From Arenibacter certesii DSM 19833 (lineage in GTDB: Bacteria > Bacteroidota > Bacteroidia > Flavobacteriales > Flavobacteriaceae): a DNA stretch of 33,111 nucleotides. Below the pieces are notes generated by a model. It did not search any database. It saw nothing but the letters and a program-made list of their open reading frames with translations, and was not told the DNA's origin. Made by a program: the position numbers and the translations under genes. Each line of letters opens with the position of its first letter. Positions within the stretch are counted from its first letter, which is position 1. The stretch lies in assembly GCF_000429545.1 (NCBI RefSeq), contig NZ_AUCB01000041.1, forward strand, positions 1-33,111, read 5' to 3'. Of this stretch, positions 25,177 through 33,111 are shown in pieces.

Positions 25177-25641
25177 ATGAAACTGTTTTCACTACCGATT
25201 AGGTTTGGTATCGCCACAAGCGGTTCATTAATTGCATACTTCCTAATTTTATCCCTTTTTAACCTACATACCAATGTGTTTTATAGTTTGTTTAATGGGG
25301 TCATTACTGGTTTTGGCATATTTGAGGCCATAAAGTATTTTAAGATAGAAAAGGGAACTTCTTTTAATTATGGGAAAGGTTTCGCTGCAGGACTGGTAAC
25401 AGGTTTTGTTGCTACTATCATATTCACCATTTTTTTCGCTTTCTATTCAACTGAAATCAACCTAGGTTTTTTGGATGAACTTTCTAAAGTTTGGTTTAGG
25501 GATTATGATACTTCGGAAGGTATAGTATTCTTTACGGTAGCAATTATGGGCTTTGCCACTACTGTAGTGCTTACCCTATCATTTATGCAGCTATTTAAGG
25601 GGTCTAACAATCCAAAGGCTAAATCACGGGTAAAAATCTAA
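25177..25641 (+). CDS. DUF4199 membrane protein
   Basis: 154 residues with four membrane segments: about 10-30 (GIATSGSLIAYFLILSLF), 33-52, 70-92 (GLVTGFVATIIFTIFFAFY) and 118-139 (FFTVAIMGFATTVVLTLSF). The pattern GKGFAAGLVTGFVATI after a short cytoplasmic loop is that of DUF4199, an inner-membrane family common in Bacteroidetes with no known function. It lies just upstream of the rplU promoter; the two are not obviously co-regulated. Confidence 0.8.
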   Translation: MKLFSLPIRFGIATSGSLIAYFLILSLFNLHTNVFYSLFNGVITGFGIFEAIKYFKIEKGTSFNYGKGFAAGLVTGFVATIIFTIFFAFYSTEINLGFLDELSKVWFRDYDTSEGIVFFTVAIMGFATTVVLTLSFMQLFKGSNNPKAKSRVKI

Positions 25642-25649
25642 AAAAATGC

Positions 25650-25679
25650 TTGTAAATTAAGTATTTAGAACTATATTTG
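25650..25679 (+). promoter_or_regulatory. rplU-rpmA promoter (-33 TTG, -7 TATATTTG)
   Basis: TTG (25650-25652) and TATATTTG (25672-25679) are spaced by 19 bp, a full match to the Bacteroidetes consensus. The rplU start is 52 bp downstream. Confidence 0.9.
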
Positions 25680-25684
25680 CACCC

Positions 25685-25703
25685 GCCTAATATAAGGTTA
25701 GGC
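25685..25703 (+). promoter_or_regulatory. Small hairpin in the rplU leader
   Basis: GCCTAA (25685-25690) pairs with TTAGGC (25698-25703) around a seven-base loop. It lies at or just after the expected transcription start of the ribosomal operon, a place where L21 leaders act in other phyla, but six base pairs is weak evidence. Confidence 0.3.
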
Positions 25704-25731
25704 ATGTTCTTATATAATTAAAACACAAGCT

Positions 25732-26238
25732 ATGTACGCAATTGTAGAGATAGCAGGGCAGCAATTTAAAGTTGCGAAAGACCAAAAAGTGTATGTTCAC
25801 CGTTTACAAGACGAAGAAGGTAGCAAAGTTATCTTTGATAACGTTCTTTTGTTGGAAGATGGTACTGACATCACAATTGGCGCCCCCGCTATAGACGGAG
25901 CCGCTGTTGAGGCTAAAGTCATTAAGCACCTTAAAGGTGACAAGGTAATTGTCTTTAAAAAGAAAAGACGTAAAGGTTACAGAACAAAAAATGGTCACCG
26001 TCAGTATTTGACTGAATTGTTGATAGAGGGAATAGTTGCCTCTGGAGCAAAGAAGACCGAGAAAAAAGCAGATTCTAAGCCCGCAGCTAAAAAAGCTGAT
26101 GCTCCTGCAAAGGAGGAGTCACAAGACAACGATTTGAATAAAAAAACTGTTGTGGAGTTGAGAGAAATGGCAAAGGATAAGGGAATTGATGGATATTCTT
26201 CCATGAAGAAAGCTGAGTTAATTGCCGCTTTAAGTTAA
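25732..26238 (+). CDS. rplU: 50S ribosomal protein L21 with C-terminal extension
   Basis: 168 residues, against about 100 for typical L21. Residues 1-103 are the normal L21 fold (MYAIVEIAGQQFKVAKDQKV, VIVFKKKRRKGYRTKNGHRQ). A Lys/Ala-rich linker at about 106-130 leads to a C-terminal module, KKTVVELREMAKDKGIDGY and KKAELIAALS, which resembles the helix-extended loop-helix of the Rho N-terminal or SAP type, known for binding nucleic acid. Such extended L21 is common in flavobacteria. It starts the rplU-rpmA operon and has an excellent promoter upstream. Confidence 0.96.
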   Translation: MYAIVEIAGQQFKVAKDQKVYVHRLQDEEGSKVIFDNVLLLEDGTDITIGAPAIDGAAVEAKVIKHLKGDKVIVFKKKRRKGYRTKNGHRQYLTELLIEGIVASGAKKTEKKADSKPAAKKADAPAKEESQDNDLNKKTVVELREMAKDKGIDGYSSMKKAELIAALS

Positions 26239-26262
26239 TAACTAGAATTAAAACAGAATATC

Positions 26263-26523
26263 ATGGCACACAAAAAAGGTGTTGGTAGTTCCAAAAACGG
26301 TAGGGAATCAGAATCGAAACGTTTAGGCGTTAAGATATTTGGTGGTCAACCTGCTATTGCTGGAAATATCATCGTAAGACAGCGTGGTACAAAACATAAT
26401 CCTGGAGCAAATGTTTATGCAGGAAAGGATCATACCTTGCATGCAAGAGTAGATGGTATTGTTAAGTTCCAAAAGAAAGCAAAAGGGAAATCTTATGTTT
26501 CCATTGAGCCTTTTGAGGCTTAG
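26263..26523 (+). CDS. rpmA: 50S ribosomal protein L27
   Basis: 86 residues, standard length. [20 protein letters not shown] and [20 protein letters not shown] are the L27 signature; the N-terminus starts AHKKG without the cleaved Firmicutes-type extension. Its N-terminal tail reaches the peptidyl transferase centre. It is 24 bp after rplU, as in nearly all bacteria, and is followed by a strong terminator. Confidence 0.98.
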   Translation: MAHKKGVGSSKNGRESESKRLGVKIFGGQPAIAGNIIVRQRGTKHNPGANVYAGKDHTLHARVDGIVKFQKKAKGKSYVSIEPFEA

Positions 26524-26543
26524 TTGCTCATTCTTTAAAATTT

Positions 26544-26575
26544 AAAAACCCTTTCCAAATTTGGAAAGGGTTTTT
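26544..26575 (+). terminator. Terminator of rplU-rpmA
   Basis: AAAAACCCTTTCCAAA and TTTGGAAAGGGTTTTT (26544-26559, 26560-26575) form a perfect palindrome ending in a T-run, 21 bp after the rpmA stop. Confidence 0.92.
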
Positions 26576-26759
26576 TTATGGCAACAGTGCGCTCATTTGG
26601 TACTAGTTTAGCGCTTAAAATCCTATAAATTTTATGTAAAGGCTCCAGGCTGTTCAACTTTTCTCTACATAGGAAGTAATGTACTTATCTATATTATTTT
26701 GTGCCTGTTTGGCTTATTTGCTGAAGATGGATTGTAGCGATTTTAAAGTGACTAAAAAG

Positions 26760-26794
26760 AAAACCCCGTATATTAATCTAATATAAGGGGTTTT
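26760..26794 (-). terminator. Terminator of ahcY
   Basis: AAAACCCC plus TATATTA pairs with TAATATA plus GGGGTTTT across the 26760-26794 stretch, with one mismatch and a three-base loop. On the minus strand it lies 22 bp past the ahcY stop. Confidence 0.88.
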
Positions 26795-26816
26795 AACGTT
26801 ATAAACTAGTAAGATA

Positions 26817-28133
26817 TTAGTACCTGTAATAGTCGGGTTTAAATGGTCCTTCTACAGTTACACCAATATATTCGGCTTGTTCTGGTCTAAGGGTTTCCAG
26901 TTCAATTCCCAAACGTGATAAATGTAGAGCGGCTACTTTTTCATCCAAATGTTTTGGAAGCATGTAAACTTTGTTTTCGTACTTATTACTATGTTTCCAA
27001 AGCTCTATTTGTGCTAGGGTTTGGTTAGTAAATGAATTACTCATTACAAAACTGGGGTGGCCAGTAGCGCAACCAAGATTTACCAGTCTACCTTCTGCAA
27101 GAACTATTACATCTTTACCTTCAATAGTGTATTTGTCTACCTGAGGTTTAATCTCATCCTTGGTATGACCGTAATTCTTATTTAACCAAGCCATATCAAT
27201 TTCATTGTCGAAATGTCCAATATTACATACAATGGCCTTGTCTTTCATCGCCTTAAAATGCTGAGACTGTATAATGTCTTTATTGCCAGTTGTGGTAATA
27301 ACGATATCGGCATTGCCCACAACAGTTTCCATTTTTTTCACTTCAAAACCATCCATTGCTGCTTGTAATGCACAAATTGGATCTATTTCGGTAACGGTTA
27401 CTATAGAACCGGCTCCTTTAAAAGAGGCCGCTGTACCCTTACCAACATCACCGTAGCCTGCAACAACTACACGCTTTCCGGCTAGCATAGTATCGGTTGC
27501 CCTTCTAATAGCGTCTACAGCACTTTCTCTGCATCCGTATTTATTGTCGAACTTGGACTTGGTCACGGAATCGTTTACGTTAATGGCGGGCATAGGTAAT
27601 GTTCCTTTTTTAACGCGCTCATATAAACGATGTACTCCCGTGGTAGTTTCTTCGGAAAGGCCTTTAATGTCTTTAGCCATTTCTGGATACTTGTCCAACA
27701 CCATATTAGTAAGGTCACCACCATCGTCCAAAATCATATTCAATGGTTTGCGATCTTCTCCAAAGAATAAGGTCTGCTCTATTGCCCAATTAAATTCTTC
27801 CTCAGACATCCCTTTCCAAGCGTAGACAGGAACACCTGCTTCTGCCATCGCAGCTGCAGCCTGGTCCTGGGTAGAGAAGATATTACATGAACTCCAAGTA
27901 ACTTCGGCCCCCAATGCAATTAAGGTCTCTATAAGAACAGCAGTTTGAATAGTCATATGTAGGCAACCTGCTATACGGGCACCTTTTAAAGGCTGCTCAT
28001 CCCCATACTCTTCACATAAGGACATCAGTCCTGGCATTTCAGCTTCCGCTAATTCAATTTCTTTTCTTCCCCAACTGGCCAAGCCAATATCTTTAACTTT
28101 ATAGGGTATGTAAGGAATAGTTTTAATACTCAT
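26817..28133 (-). CDS. ahcY: Adenosylhomocysteinase (S-adenosyl-L-homocysteine hydrolase)
   Basis: 438 residues. AhcY splits S-adenosylhomocysteine into adenosine and homocysteine, recycling the product of SAM-dependent methylation. Substrate-domain motifs include [18 protein letters not shown] at about 78-95 and [20 protein letters not shown]. The NAD-binding loop GYGDVGKG is at 226-233, then [11 protein letters not shown] and [16 protein letters not shown]. The C-terminus ends in KPDYYRY, the tail that reaches the neighbouring subunit's cofactor site. Length and motifs are complete. It is monocistronic with its own terminator and is divergent from the phosphopantetheinyl transferase gene. 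Confidence 0.97.
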   Translation of the reverse strand: MSIKTIPYIPYKVKDIGLASWGRKEIELAEAEMPGLMSLCEEYGDEQPLKGARIAGCLHMTIQTAVLIETLIALGAEVTWSSCNIFSTQDQAAAAMAEAGVPVYAWKGMSEEEFNWAIEQTLFFGEDRKPLNMILDDGGDLTNMVLDKYPEMAKDIKGLSEETTTGVHRLYERVKKGTLPMPAINVNDSVTKSKFDNKYGCRESAVDAIRRATDTMLAGKRVVVAGYGDVGKGTAASFKGAGSIVTVTEIDPICALQAAMDGFEVKKMETVVGNADIVITTTGNKDIIQSQHFKAMKDKAIVCNIGHFDNEIDMAWLNKNYGHTKDEIKPQVDKYTIEGKDVIVLAEGRLVNLGCATGHPSFVMSNSFTNQTLAQIELWKHSNKYENKVYMLPKHLDEKVAALHLSRLGIELETLRPEQAEYIGVTVEGPFKPDYYRY

Positions 28134-28296
28134 TTTTTATTATTTTTATTATTGGTCAAATGCGTTGATGGTTTTGCTCACGTAGATGGGCATTATGTAA
28201 AAATATATTAAGACAAGGAATAAATTAGTTTAGTCTATTTCTTCTCCGTTTTTATTTTTACATTCGTACAGGAGCAATTATCCATTTTTGCACTTG

Positions 28297-28304
28297 CAAA
28301 GGTA
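28297..28304 (-). promoter_or_regulatory. -7 promoter element for ahcY
   Basis: The minus strand reads TACCTTTG, an exact TAnnTTTG. It lies 163 bp upstream of the ahcY ATG, which would give a leader of about 155 bases. No TTG at 19-bp spacing was seen. Confidence 0.45.
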
Positions 28305-28324
28305 GTAATAACTTAAATAATCCC

Positions 28325-28963
28325 ATGCCTCTTTACAAAACTATAACAGTAGATTCCCATGTTAAGGTCCTGATTTGGAAAGTTGAAGAGACCGAAGCAG
28401 CGCTCTCTAAGGGTGTAATCCTAACCCCAATATGCAATAATAGGTTGAGGGGAATGAAGTCAGAACTTCATAGAAGGGGGTTCTTAAGTATCCGGCATTT
28501 ATTGGCGGAAGCAGGTTATGAAGACAAGGATCTTTATTACGACGAGGGCGGCAAACCCCATTTAAGGGACGGACGTTTTATTTCCATAACTCATTCCCAC
28601 GAATTTACAGGTATTATTTTATCTGATAAGTTGGAAGTGGGCGTCGACATAGAATTGCAGCGCGAGAAAATCCTTAAGATTGCCAGTAAGTTTACTCCTC
28701 TTGAAGAATATAAGACGGTTGCCAATACAGATGCATTGATTAGAAAGCTGACCATTGTTTGGGGAGCAAAGGAATCGCTCTTTAAAATTTATGCCCATAA
28801 GGGGCTAAGTTTTTTACATCATATAGATATCACCGATTTTAATCTATCTGAAAATGAAACTACGGGGACCATATTGTATAAGGGTAAAGCTTCCAATTAT
28901 TCTATTAGATTTCTAGAGTTTGAAGGATATACTTGTGTGTATGCTACAAAAAACGAAGGGTAA
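28325..28963 (+). CDS. 4'-phosphopantetheinyl transferase
   Basis: 212 residues, Sfp-type length. The enzyme moves phosphopantetheine from CoA to a carrier-protein serine. The signature motifs are GVDIELQREKILKIASKF (the magnesium-binding GVDIE) and WGAKESLFKIYAHKGLSF (the WxxKE motif). ISITHSHEF precedes them, as in the family. It starts at ATG 28325, divergent from ahcY. Which carrier it serves (fatty-acid ACP or a secondary pathway) cannot be told; no carrier gene is in the window. Confidence 0.92.
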   Translation: MPLYKTITVDSHVKVLIWKVEETEAALSKGVILTPICNNRLRGMKSELHRRGFLSIRHLLAEAGYEDKDLYYDEGGKPHLRDGRFISITHSHEFTGIILSDKLEVGVDIELQREKILKIASKFTPLEEYKTVANTDALIRKLTIVWGAKESLFKIYAHKGLSFLHHIDITDFNLSENETTGTILYKGKASNYSIRFLEFEGYTCVYATKNEG

Positions 28964-29148
28964 TGCGCCTAAATTTTTTCTATATTCATATCCTAAATCT
29001 GTCTAATCTGGTAGCACCTTATAAAAAGTCACTTTAATATTGTGATGAGGAAATTATTGAAGTGGCTAAATAAAGAAAATTGATTTTCAGTCTAGATTGT
29101 TGACAAAAATTGGTTGTTAGGGAATTGTATAATTAGAGCGTAGCATAG

Positions 29149-29787
29149 ATGGATCTTATAGTTGAATGGTTCTTTTCCCAATATCATGATATCCCTACCC
29201 ATTTAATTGTTCTAGAGTTGGTAGGAGTGTTTTTTGGTTTTTTAAGTGTTTGGTATTCCAAGCAAGAGAATATCCTGGTTTTTCCCACTGGGATTATTAG
29301 CACTGGTATATTTGTGTACATATTGGGCGTTTTTGGACTTCTGGGGGATATGTTGATCAATGCGTATTATTTCACCATGAGTATTTATGGTTGGTATGTG
29401 TGGACAAGGAAGATAGATGATGAACATTTTATCCCAATAACTAGAACTACGGCAAAGGAAAAAAAATGGTCGGTCATGCTCTTTATGGGGGCTATTGCAT
29501 TTGTGGTGCTGGTTTACCTCGTTTTTGACCAATGGAATAGCTGGACCGCTTATGTAGATACAATTACCACCGCAATATTTTTTGTGGCTATGTGGTTAAT
29601 GGCCCGTAAAAAGTTGGGAAACTGGATTTTTTGGATATTAGGAGATATTATATCCATTCCCCTCTATTGGTATAAAGGACTTATATTTACTTCTTTTCAA
29701 TATATATTGTTTACTATTATAGCCATTTTAGGATACTTCGCATGGAAGAAAAGTTTAAACAAAAGCCCTCAGATGTTATTAAAGTAG
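29149..29787 (+). CDS. pnuC: Nicotinamide riboside transporter PnuC
   Basis: 212 residues with about seven membrane helices, the PnuC size and pattern. Family markers include GFLSVWYSKQENILVFPTGI near the N-terminus, NAYYFTMSIYGWYVW, and NWIFWILGDIISIPLYWYKG near the C-terminus, which contains the conserved tryptophan-rich segment. PnuC lets vitamin B3 ribosides enter, driven by their phosphorylation. The following gene encodes a ribosylnicotinamide kinase-like ATPase whose start overlaps the end of pnuC by 46 bp, which strongly supports NR as the substrate. Confidence 0.92.
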   Translation: MDLIVEWFFSQYHDIPTHLIVLELVGVFFGFLSVWYSKQENILVFPTGIISTGIFVYILGVFGLLGDMLINAYYFTMSIYGWYVWTRKIDDEHFIPITRTTAKEKKWSVMLFMGAIAFVVLVYLVFDQWNSWTAYVDTITTAIFFVAMWLMARKKLGNWIFWILGDIISIPLYWYKGLIFTSFQYILFTIIAILGYFAWKKSLNKSPQMLLK

Positions 29788-30305
29788 TATTATTTGGTCC
29801 AGAATCGACAGGAAAAACTACATTATCCAAGCAATTGGCTAAACACTACAAGTCCGTTTGGGTGCCTGAGTATGCTCGAGAATATCTTCAAGACAAATGG
29901 AATAATGAAAAAAAGACCTGTGAACCTCAAGATTTGTTGCCTATAGCAGAGGGGCAAATGAAGTTGGAGAATGAGCTGTCAGAGCAAGCTACCGATGTAT
30001 TAATTTGTGATACGGATCTTTTGGAGACAAAAGTTTATTCTGAAGCGTATTATTTGGGCTACTGTGATCCCCTATTGGAAAAATACGCCCTAGGGAATTC
30101 CTATGACCTGTATTTGCTTACTTATATAGACGTCCCTTGGGAAAAAGATGATTTAAGGGATAAGCCTAAAGAACGAGAGCGAATGTTTTTGTATTTCAAA
30201 GAAACATTGGAACGGTATAACAGGAATTTTGTTATATTAAAGGGCGATAAACAAACGCGACTTAAAACGGCTGTAAAATATATTAACCAACTACTAGAAA
30301 AATAA
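29742..30305 (+). CDS. NadR-type ribosylnicotinamide kinase-like ATPase
   Basis: 187 residues. The P-loop is FGPESTGKTTLSKQLAKHY, near residues 18-26, followed by VWVPEYAREYLQDKW and DVLICDTDLLETKVYSE, which are the hallmarks of the NadR C-terminal kinase domain. DLRDKPKERERMFLYF is the lid. It would phosphorylate incoming nicotinamide riboside to NMN, trapping it. The N-terminal NMN adenylyltransferase domain of full NadR is absent. The start at 29742 lies 46 bp inside pnuC, and the gene runs into DUF4301 with a one-base overlap. Confidence 0.9.
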   Translation: MEEKFKQKPSDVIKVVLFGPESTGKTTLSKQLAKHYKSVWVPEYAREYLQDKWNNEKKTCEPQDLLPIAEGQMKLENELSEQATDVLICDTDLLETKVYSEAYYLGYCDPLLEKYALGNSYDLYLLTYIDVPWEKDDLRDKPKERERMFLYFKETLERYNRNFVILKGDKQTRLKTAVKYINQLLEK

Positions 30306-31846
30306 TGGTATTATCTGAAGCGGATATAATTCAGTTGGAAAACCTAGGTGTTTCCACAGAAAAAGTTAAGGCACAAATAGAAACTTTTAAAGAGGGAATT
30401 CCATTTGTTCGCTTAGAGAAAGCGGCAATAGTCTCCCATGGGATCTCTAAATTCTCTGAGGCACGAGCTCAAGAGTTAATCGATACTTTTAAGGAAGAAA
30501 ATGACAATATATCCATATTGAAATTTGTACCTGCTTCTGGAGCAGCCTCTAGAATGTTTAAGGCTATGTTTAACTTTTTGGATGCTTACGATCCAAAAAA
30601 AGAAAGGTTGGAGGACTATCTTAAGCGAACCGGGGATAAGGACGCAGCAACATTCTTTGATGGATATCAAAAATTTGCATTTTATGACCTTATCCAAAAT
30701 AGAATAAAAGGAAAGACAGACTCTAAGGATGAAGAGAAGTACCTCTTTGTGCAGGATATGTTGTTGAAGGACGGATTAAATTATGGTTTTTTCCCAAAGG
30801 GACTTTTGCCTTTTCATCATTATGGGAATCATAGCGCTACTCCTTTTGAAGAGCATTTAAAGGAGGCTGCTGATTATGCATCCGTAAACAATGAGGCGAG
30901 ATTACATTTCACTATATCTGAACAACATGGGAAAATGTTTAACCAGGAATTTAAGAAGGCTGGTGAAAGGGTAGCCGCAGATACCAAGACTTCCTTTTCG
31001 GTAACTTACTCCTACCAAAAATCATCTACCGACACCATCGCGGTGGATATGGATAATAAGCCATTTCGTCTATCTGATGGTTCTCTCTTATTTAGGCCTG
31101 GAGGGCACGGTGCGCTAATAGAGAATTTAAATGATGTGGATGCGGATGTAATCTTTATAAAAAATATAGATAACGTTGTTGTACCTAGATATACCGAAGT
31201 AATGGCAGCAAATAAGAAAATACTTGCTGGGCTGCTATTGGAGCTTCAGGAAAAGGTCTTTAAATATGCCCGAATATTGAATGAAAATGACCTGAAAGCG
31301 GAGGAAGTAGACGGTATAATAAAGTTTTTGGAAGAGGAGCTAAATGTGCACTTTACCGATAAATTCAATGGTTTTAGTTTAAAAGAACAAATAAAGGTTT
31401 TAAAAGATAAGGTCAACAGGCCAATTCGCATCTGTGGAATGGTGAAAAATGAGGGAGAACCTGGGGGCGGACCTTTTTGGGTCAAGGATGCCCAAAATCA
31501 GATATCTTTGCAAATTATAGAATCTGCACAAGTGGATACTGATAATCCCGAACAGTTGAAAGTGATGAAGAATGCTACTCATTTTAATCCTGTAGACTTA
31601 GTGTGTGGGGTAAGAAATTATAAGGGGGAAAAGTTCGATTTACTCAAATTTGTAGATGTTAAACAAGGCTTTATCACGCAAAAAACCCAAGAAGGGAAAG
31701 ACCTTAAAGCGTTGGAGCTTCCCGGGTTATGGAATGGTGCCATGGCTTTTTGGAATACCGTTTTTGTAGAAGTTCCATTAGAGACATTTAATCCAGTAAA
31801 AACGGTGAATGATCTACTAAAACCATCACATCAAGTAAAATATTAG
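30305..31846 (+). CDS. DUF4301 protein
   Basis: 513 residues, soluble, no signal peptide. Landmarks: FVPASGAASRMFKAMFNFLD at about 75-95, GLLPFHHYGNHSATPFEEHL, RLHFTISEQHGKMF, LLFRPGGHGALIENLNDVDA, FIKNIDNVV and RICGMVKNEGEPGGGPFWVK. The SGAASRMF, GGHGALI and IKNIDN pattern is reminiscent of nucleotide-sugar pyrophosphorylases, so it may be a nucleotidyltransferase-like enzyme, but DUF4301 has no assigned function. The ATG overlaps the stop of the kinase gene by one base, so it is coupled to NR salvage. A terminator follows after 19 bp. Confidence 0.9.
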   Translation: MVLSEADIIQLENLGVSTEKVKAQIETFKEGIPFVRLEKAAIVSHGISKFSEARAQELIDTFKEENDNISILKFVPASGAASRMFKAMFNFLDAYDPKKERLEDYLKRTGDKDAATFFDGYQKFAFYDLIQNRIKGKTDSKDEEKYLFVQDMLLKDGLNYGFFPKGLLPFHHYGNHSATPFEEHLKEAADYASVNNEARLHFTISEQHGKMFNQEFKKAGERVAADTKTSFSVTYSYQKSSTDTIAVDMDNKPFRLSDGSLLFRPGGHGALIENLNDVDADVIFIKNIDNVVVPRYTEVMAANKKILAGLLLELQEKVFKYARILNENDLKAEEVDGIIKFLEEELNVHFTDKFNGFSLKEQIKVLKDKVNRPIRICGMVKNEGEPGGGPFWVKDAQNQISLQIIESAQVDTDNPEQLKVMKNATHFNPVDLVCGVRNYKGEKFDLLKFVDVKQGFITQKTQEGKDLKALELPGLWNGAMAFWNTVFVEVPLETFNPVKTVNDLLKPSHQVKY

Positions 31847-31865
31847 ATTGGCTTTTAAGAGTTTT

Positions 31866-31897
31866 AAAAAGTGTGTAATTTTTACACACTTTTTTTG
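31866..31897 (+). terminator. Terminator of the pnuC-kinase-DUF4301 operon
   Basis: AAAAAGTGTGTAA (31866-31878) pairs perfectly with TTACACACTTTTT (31882-31894) around TTT, followed by more T. Confidence 0.9.
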
Positions 31898-32058
31898 TTT
31901 TCTACACACTTATAAACACTACCTAAAATAAAGGGAAATTAGTTTAAGTTGCTGGTAATCAGACGTTACATGGCGTAAGTGGCTTTAGGAATATCAATGG
32001 CATGATTTTGTTATAACACATGGGAGAAAAGATACTATACACCTTAAGATATATTGAT

Positions 32059-32370
32059 ATGAATTCAGAAGTGAAGAATTTAGTTTTCGCCACTGCTTTG
32101 GCGGTAGGGTCATTTAGCCCAATGTTGGCTAATCCGCCAATCTTCCATGATGGAATAATGGAGATGATACATGCTCAGGACTTTAGTGAAATAGAGAAAG
32201 ATTCACTTCCCGATACTATTACTACAGCCTTGGAAAAAGATTATCCTGGTGCCATAGTAGAAAAAGCCTTTCTGAATGATGTAAACGAATACAAACTGGA
32301 AGTTATCCTTGAAGATGAATCTAGCGAGGAATTATACATACATGCAGATGGTAGCTGGATTGATATGTAG
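32059..32370 (+). CDS. Secreted PepSY-like small protein
   Basis: 103 residues from the ATG at 32059. An upstream ATG at 32020 would add 13 residues before the signal peptide and lies almost at the likely transcription start. The signal peptide is MNSEVKNLVFATALAVGSF, cut after SPMLA. The mature part LPDTITTALEKDYPGAIVEK, EYKLEVILEDESSEELYIHA and DGSWID is the helix-then-sheet pattern of PepSY-like (BLIP-fold) domains, often found as periplasmic regulators or inhibitors. A hairpin terminator follows. The next gene is a divergent paralogue. Confidence 0.75.
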   Translation: MNSEVKNLVFATALAVGSFSPMLANPPIFHDGIMEMIHAQDFSEIEKDSLPDTITTALEKDYPGAIVEKAFLNDVNEYKLEVILEDESSEELYIHADGSWIDM

Positions 32371-32400
32371 TAATTGAACTTTGAGTTAGATAGATTAGTT

Positions 32401-32430
32401 AAGGCTGCATTTTTTGTGGCCTTTTCTTTT
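32401..32430 (+). terminator. Terminator of the first PepSY-like gene
   Basis: AAGGCTGCA pairs with TGTGGCCTT (32401-32409, 32415-32423), including two G-T wobbles, then TTTCTTTT. Lies 30 bp past the stop. Confidence 0.6.
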
Positions 32431-32707
32431 GGCTTATTTTGAAAAAATCCATAAGATGAGGCCGTGTTGAAGATTTATTTTTGATGGAGAACGATCTTAG
32501 TATAGTGTACAACGCGTAGTAAGAATGAAAACTGTAAAGTTTTTCCTTCGGTGTAATCTCCTACTAGCAAAGTGCGATGTTGTTTGTAATAATCCAAATT
32601 TCTTGGACATTGGAGGTGTTAAGTGATATATTTTGTATACTTTGTTTACAATTAATATTCTCTTCTATTCGATTTTCCTCCCGTATAATCTGTATAATAC
32701 AGCGGTC

Positions 32708-32920
32708 ATGGAAAATAATTTTAAGCCAATTGGTGCTTATGAGCTTCCTGGGAGCATTTTGCATATGATATATGAGCAGTATGCTTCTTATACATTACTC
32801 CATGCATTTTATAATGGTGCCGGAGTATATAAAATAGATCTAATCTTTGAATTAGATACAATCCATACTCTCTATATGGATGAGGACGGTAATATGAAAG
32901 AACTAAAGGATTTATTATAA
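32708..32920 (+). CDS. Second, divergent PepSY-like protein or remnant
   Basis: 70 residues from the ATG at 32708. An upstream TTG at 32633 in the same frame would add 25 residues of odd hydrophobic sequence (YTLFTINILFYSIFLPYN) that could be a decayed signal peptide. The body ELPGSILHMIYEQYASYTLL, VYKIDLIFELDTIHTLYMD and EDGNMKEL lines up with the first PepSY-like protein position by position: LP-x-x-I, the Y in the first helix, AF-x-N, YK, LY and DG. The signal peptide is unclear, so the protein may no longer be exported. Whether it is a working cytoplasmic variant or a pseudogene cannot be told. Confidence 0.5.
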   Translation: MENNFKPIGAYELPGSILHMIYEQYASYTLLHAFYNGAGVYKIDLIFELDTIHTLYMDEDGNMKELKDLL

Positions 32921-32951
32921 TATGTTATCTATCCGTAACCGTCCTCTACAA

Positions 32952-33001
32952 TGTGTATCTATTACACAGTCTTGAAATAAACTACCCATAATTACACAGT
33001 C
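32952..33001. repeat. Short direct and inverted repeats near the right edge
   Basis: ATTACACAGTC occurs at 32961-32971 and again at 32991-33001, 30 bp apart. TGTGTA and TACACA (32952-32957, 32963-32968) form a 6-bp inverted repeat with a 5-base gap that overlaps the first copy. These could be operator sites for a gene beyond the edge. Confidence 0.35.
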
Positions 33002-33111
33002 AGCGAGTTTCCTTTTATTTCATTATACGTCTGGTAATCAGCAAAGTAGTTGTTGTTTTAATGTATTTATATTCTTGGTATCATATTTTCAATAGGTAAT
33101 ATGAGTTTAAC

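Noticed and set aside
28134..28296. A SAM- or SAH-sensing riboswitch in the ahcY leader
   Set aside because: No conserved stems or motifs of these riboswitches are visible; the region is AT-rich with no strong hairpin.
28964..29148. A riboswitch before pnuC
   Set aside because: No stable paired structure or known NAD- or TPP-riboswitch motif was seen.
1..33111. Insertion sequences, phage genes, CRISPR arrays, tRNA or rRNA
   Set aside because: No transposase or integrase motifs, regular repeat-spacer arrays, or tRNA/rRNA signatures were recognised on either strand.

Overview
The window looks like chromosome from a marine-type member of the Flavobacteriaceae (Bacteroidetes). Evidence: gldE and gldD gliding genes behind mutY and ssb; ribosomal protein L21 with a C-terminal extension; Bacteroidetes-type promoters (TTG, about 19 nt, TAnnTTTG) before several genes; almost no Shine-Dalgarno-like sites; AT-rich codon use; and many secreted or outer-membrane proteins with flavobacterial-style signal peptides. 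No rRNA, tRNA, insertion sequence, phage or CRISPR array was recognised.

Layout. 1-7821 (minus strand): cell-surface and peptidase genes. These are the N-terminus of a large secreted protein resembling TANFOR/Fn3-type proteins, an 818-residue outer-membrane barrel with a helical tail, a small membrane protein, an S10 serine carboxypeptidase, a GNAT acetyltransferase, and an M61 metallopeptidase with a PDZ domain. 7921-15248: a broken biotin locus. bioF has a large internal deletion plus a nonsense codon, bioD is intact, bioA is not found, an accompanying beta-ketoacyl synthase is truncated and frameshifted, and bioB is intact. A two-component pair (hybrid-free histidine kinase and single-domain response regulator) and about 780 bp of non-coding sequence with possible gene remnants lie between the broken part and bioB. 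15293-18628: cupin-like JmjC-type protein, a small beta-barrel protein, recX, and a DUF1080 protein, with two clear bidirectional hairpin terminators. 18631-20812 (minus): HU, a 29-residue very basic protein, a terminator, then RNase G. 20847-24296 (plus): mutY, ssb, gldE, gldD. 24402-28133: a helical lipoprotein, a DUF4199 membrane protein, rplU-rpmA and ahcY. 28325-31846: phosphopantetheinyl transferase, then the tightly overlapped pnuC, ribosylnicotinamide kinase-like ATPase and DUF4301 genes. 32059-33111: two PepSY-like small proteins, the second apparently divergent or decaying.

How the genes work together. The biotin genes suggest the cell can no longer make biotin from pimeloyl thioester, but the last two steps (BioD, BioB) may survive, so it may live on imported DAPA, dethiobiotin or biotin. 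pnuC and the kinase form a nicotinamide riboside salvage unit, with DUF4301 translationally coupled to it. gldE and gldD belong to the gliding/type IX secretion machinery. The items most worth a second look are the decaying biotin locus, the 29-residue basic gene between HU and RNase G, and the DUF4301 linkage.
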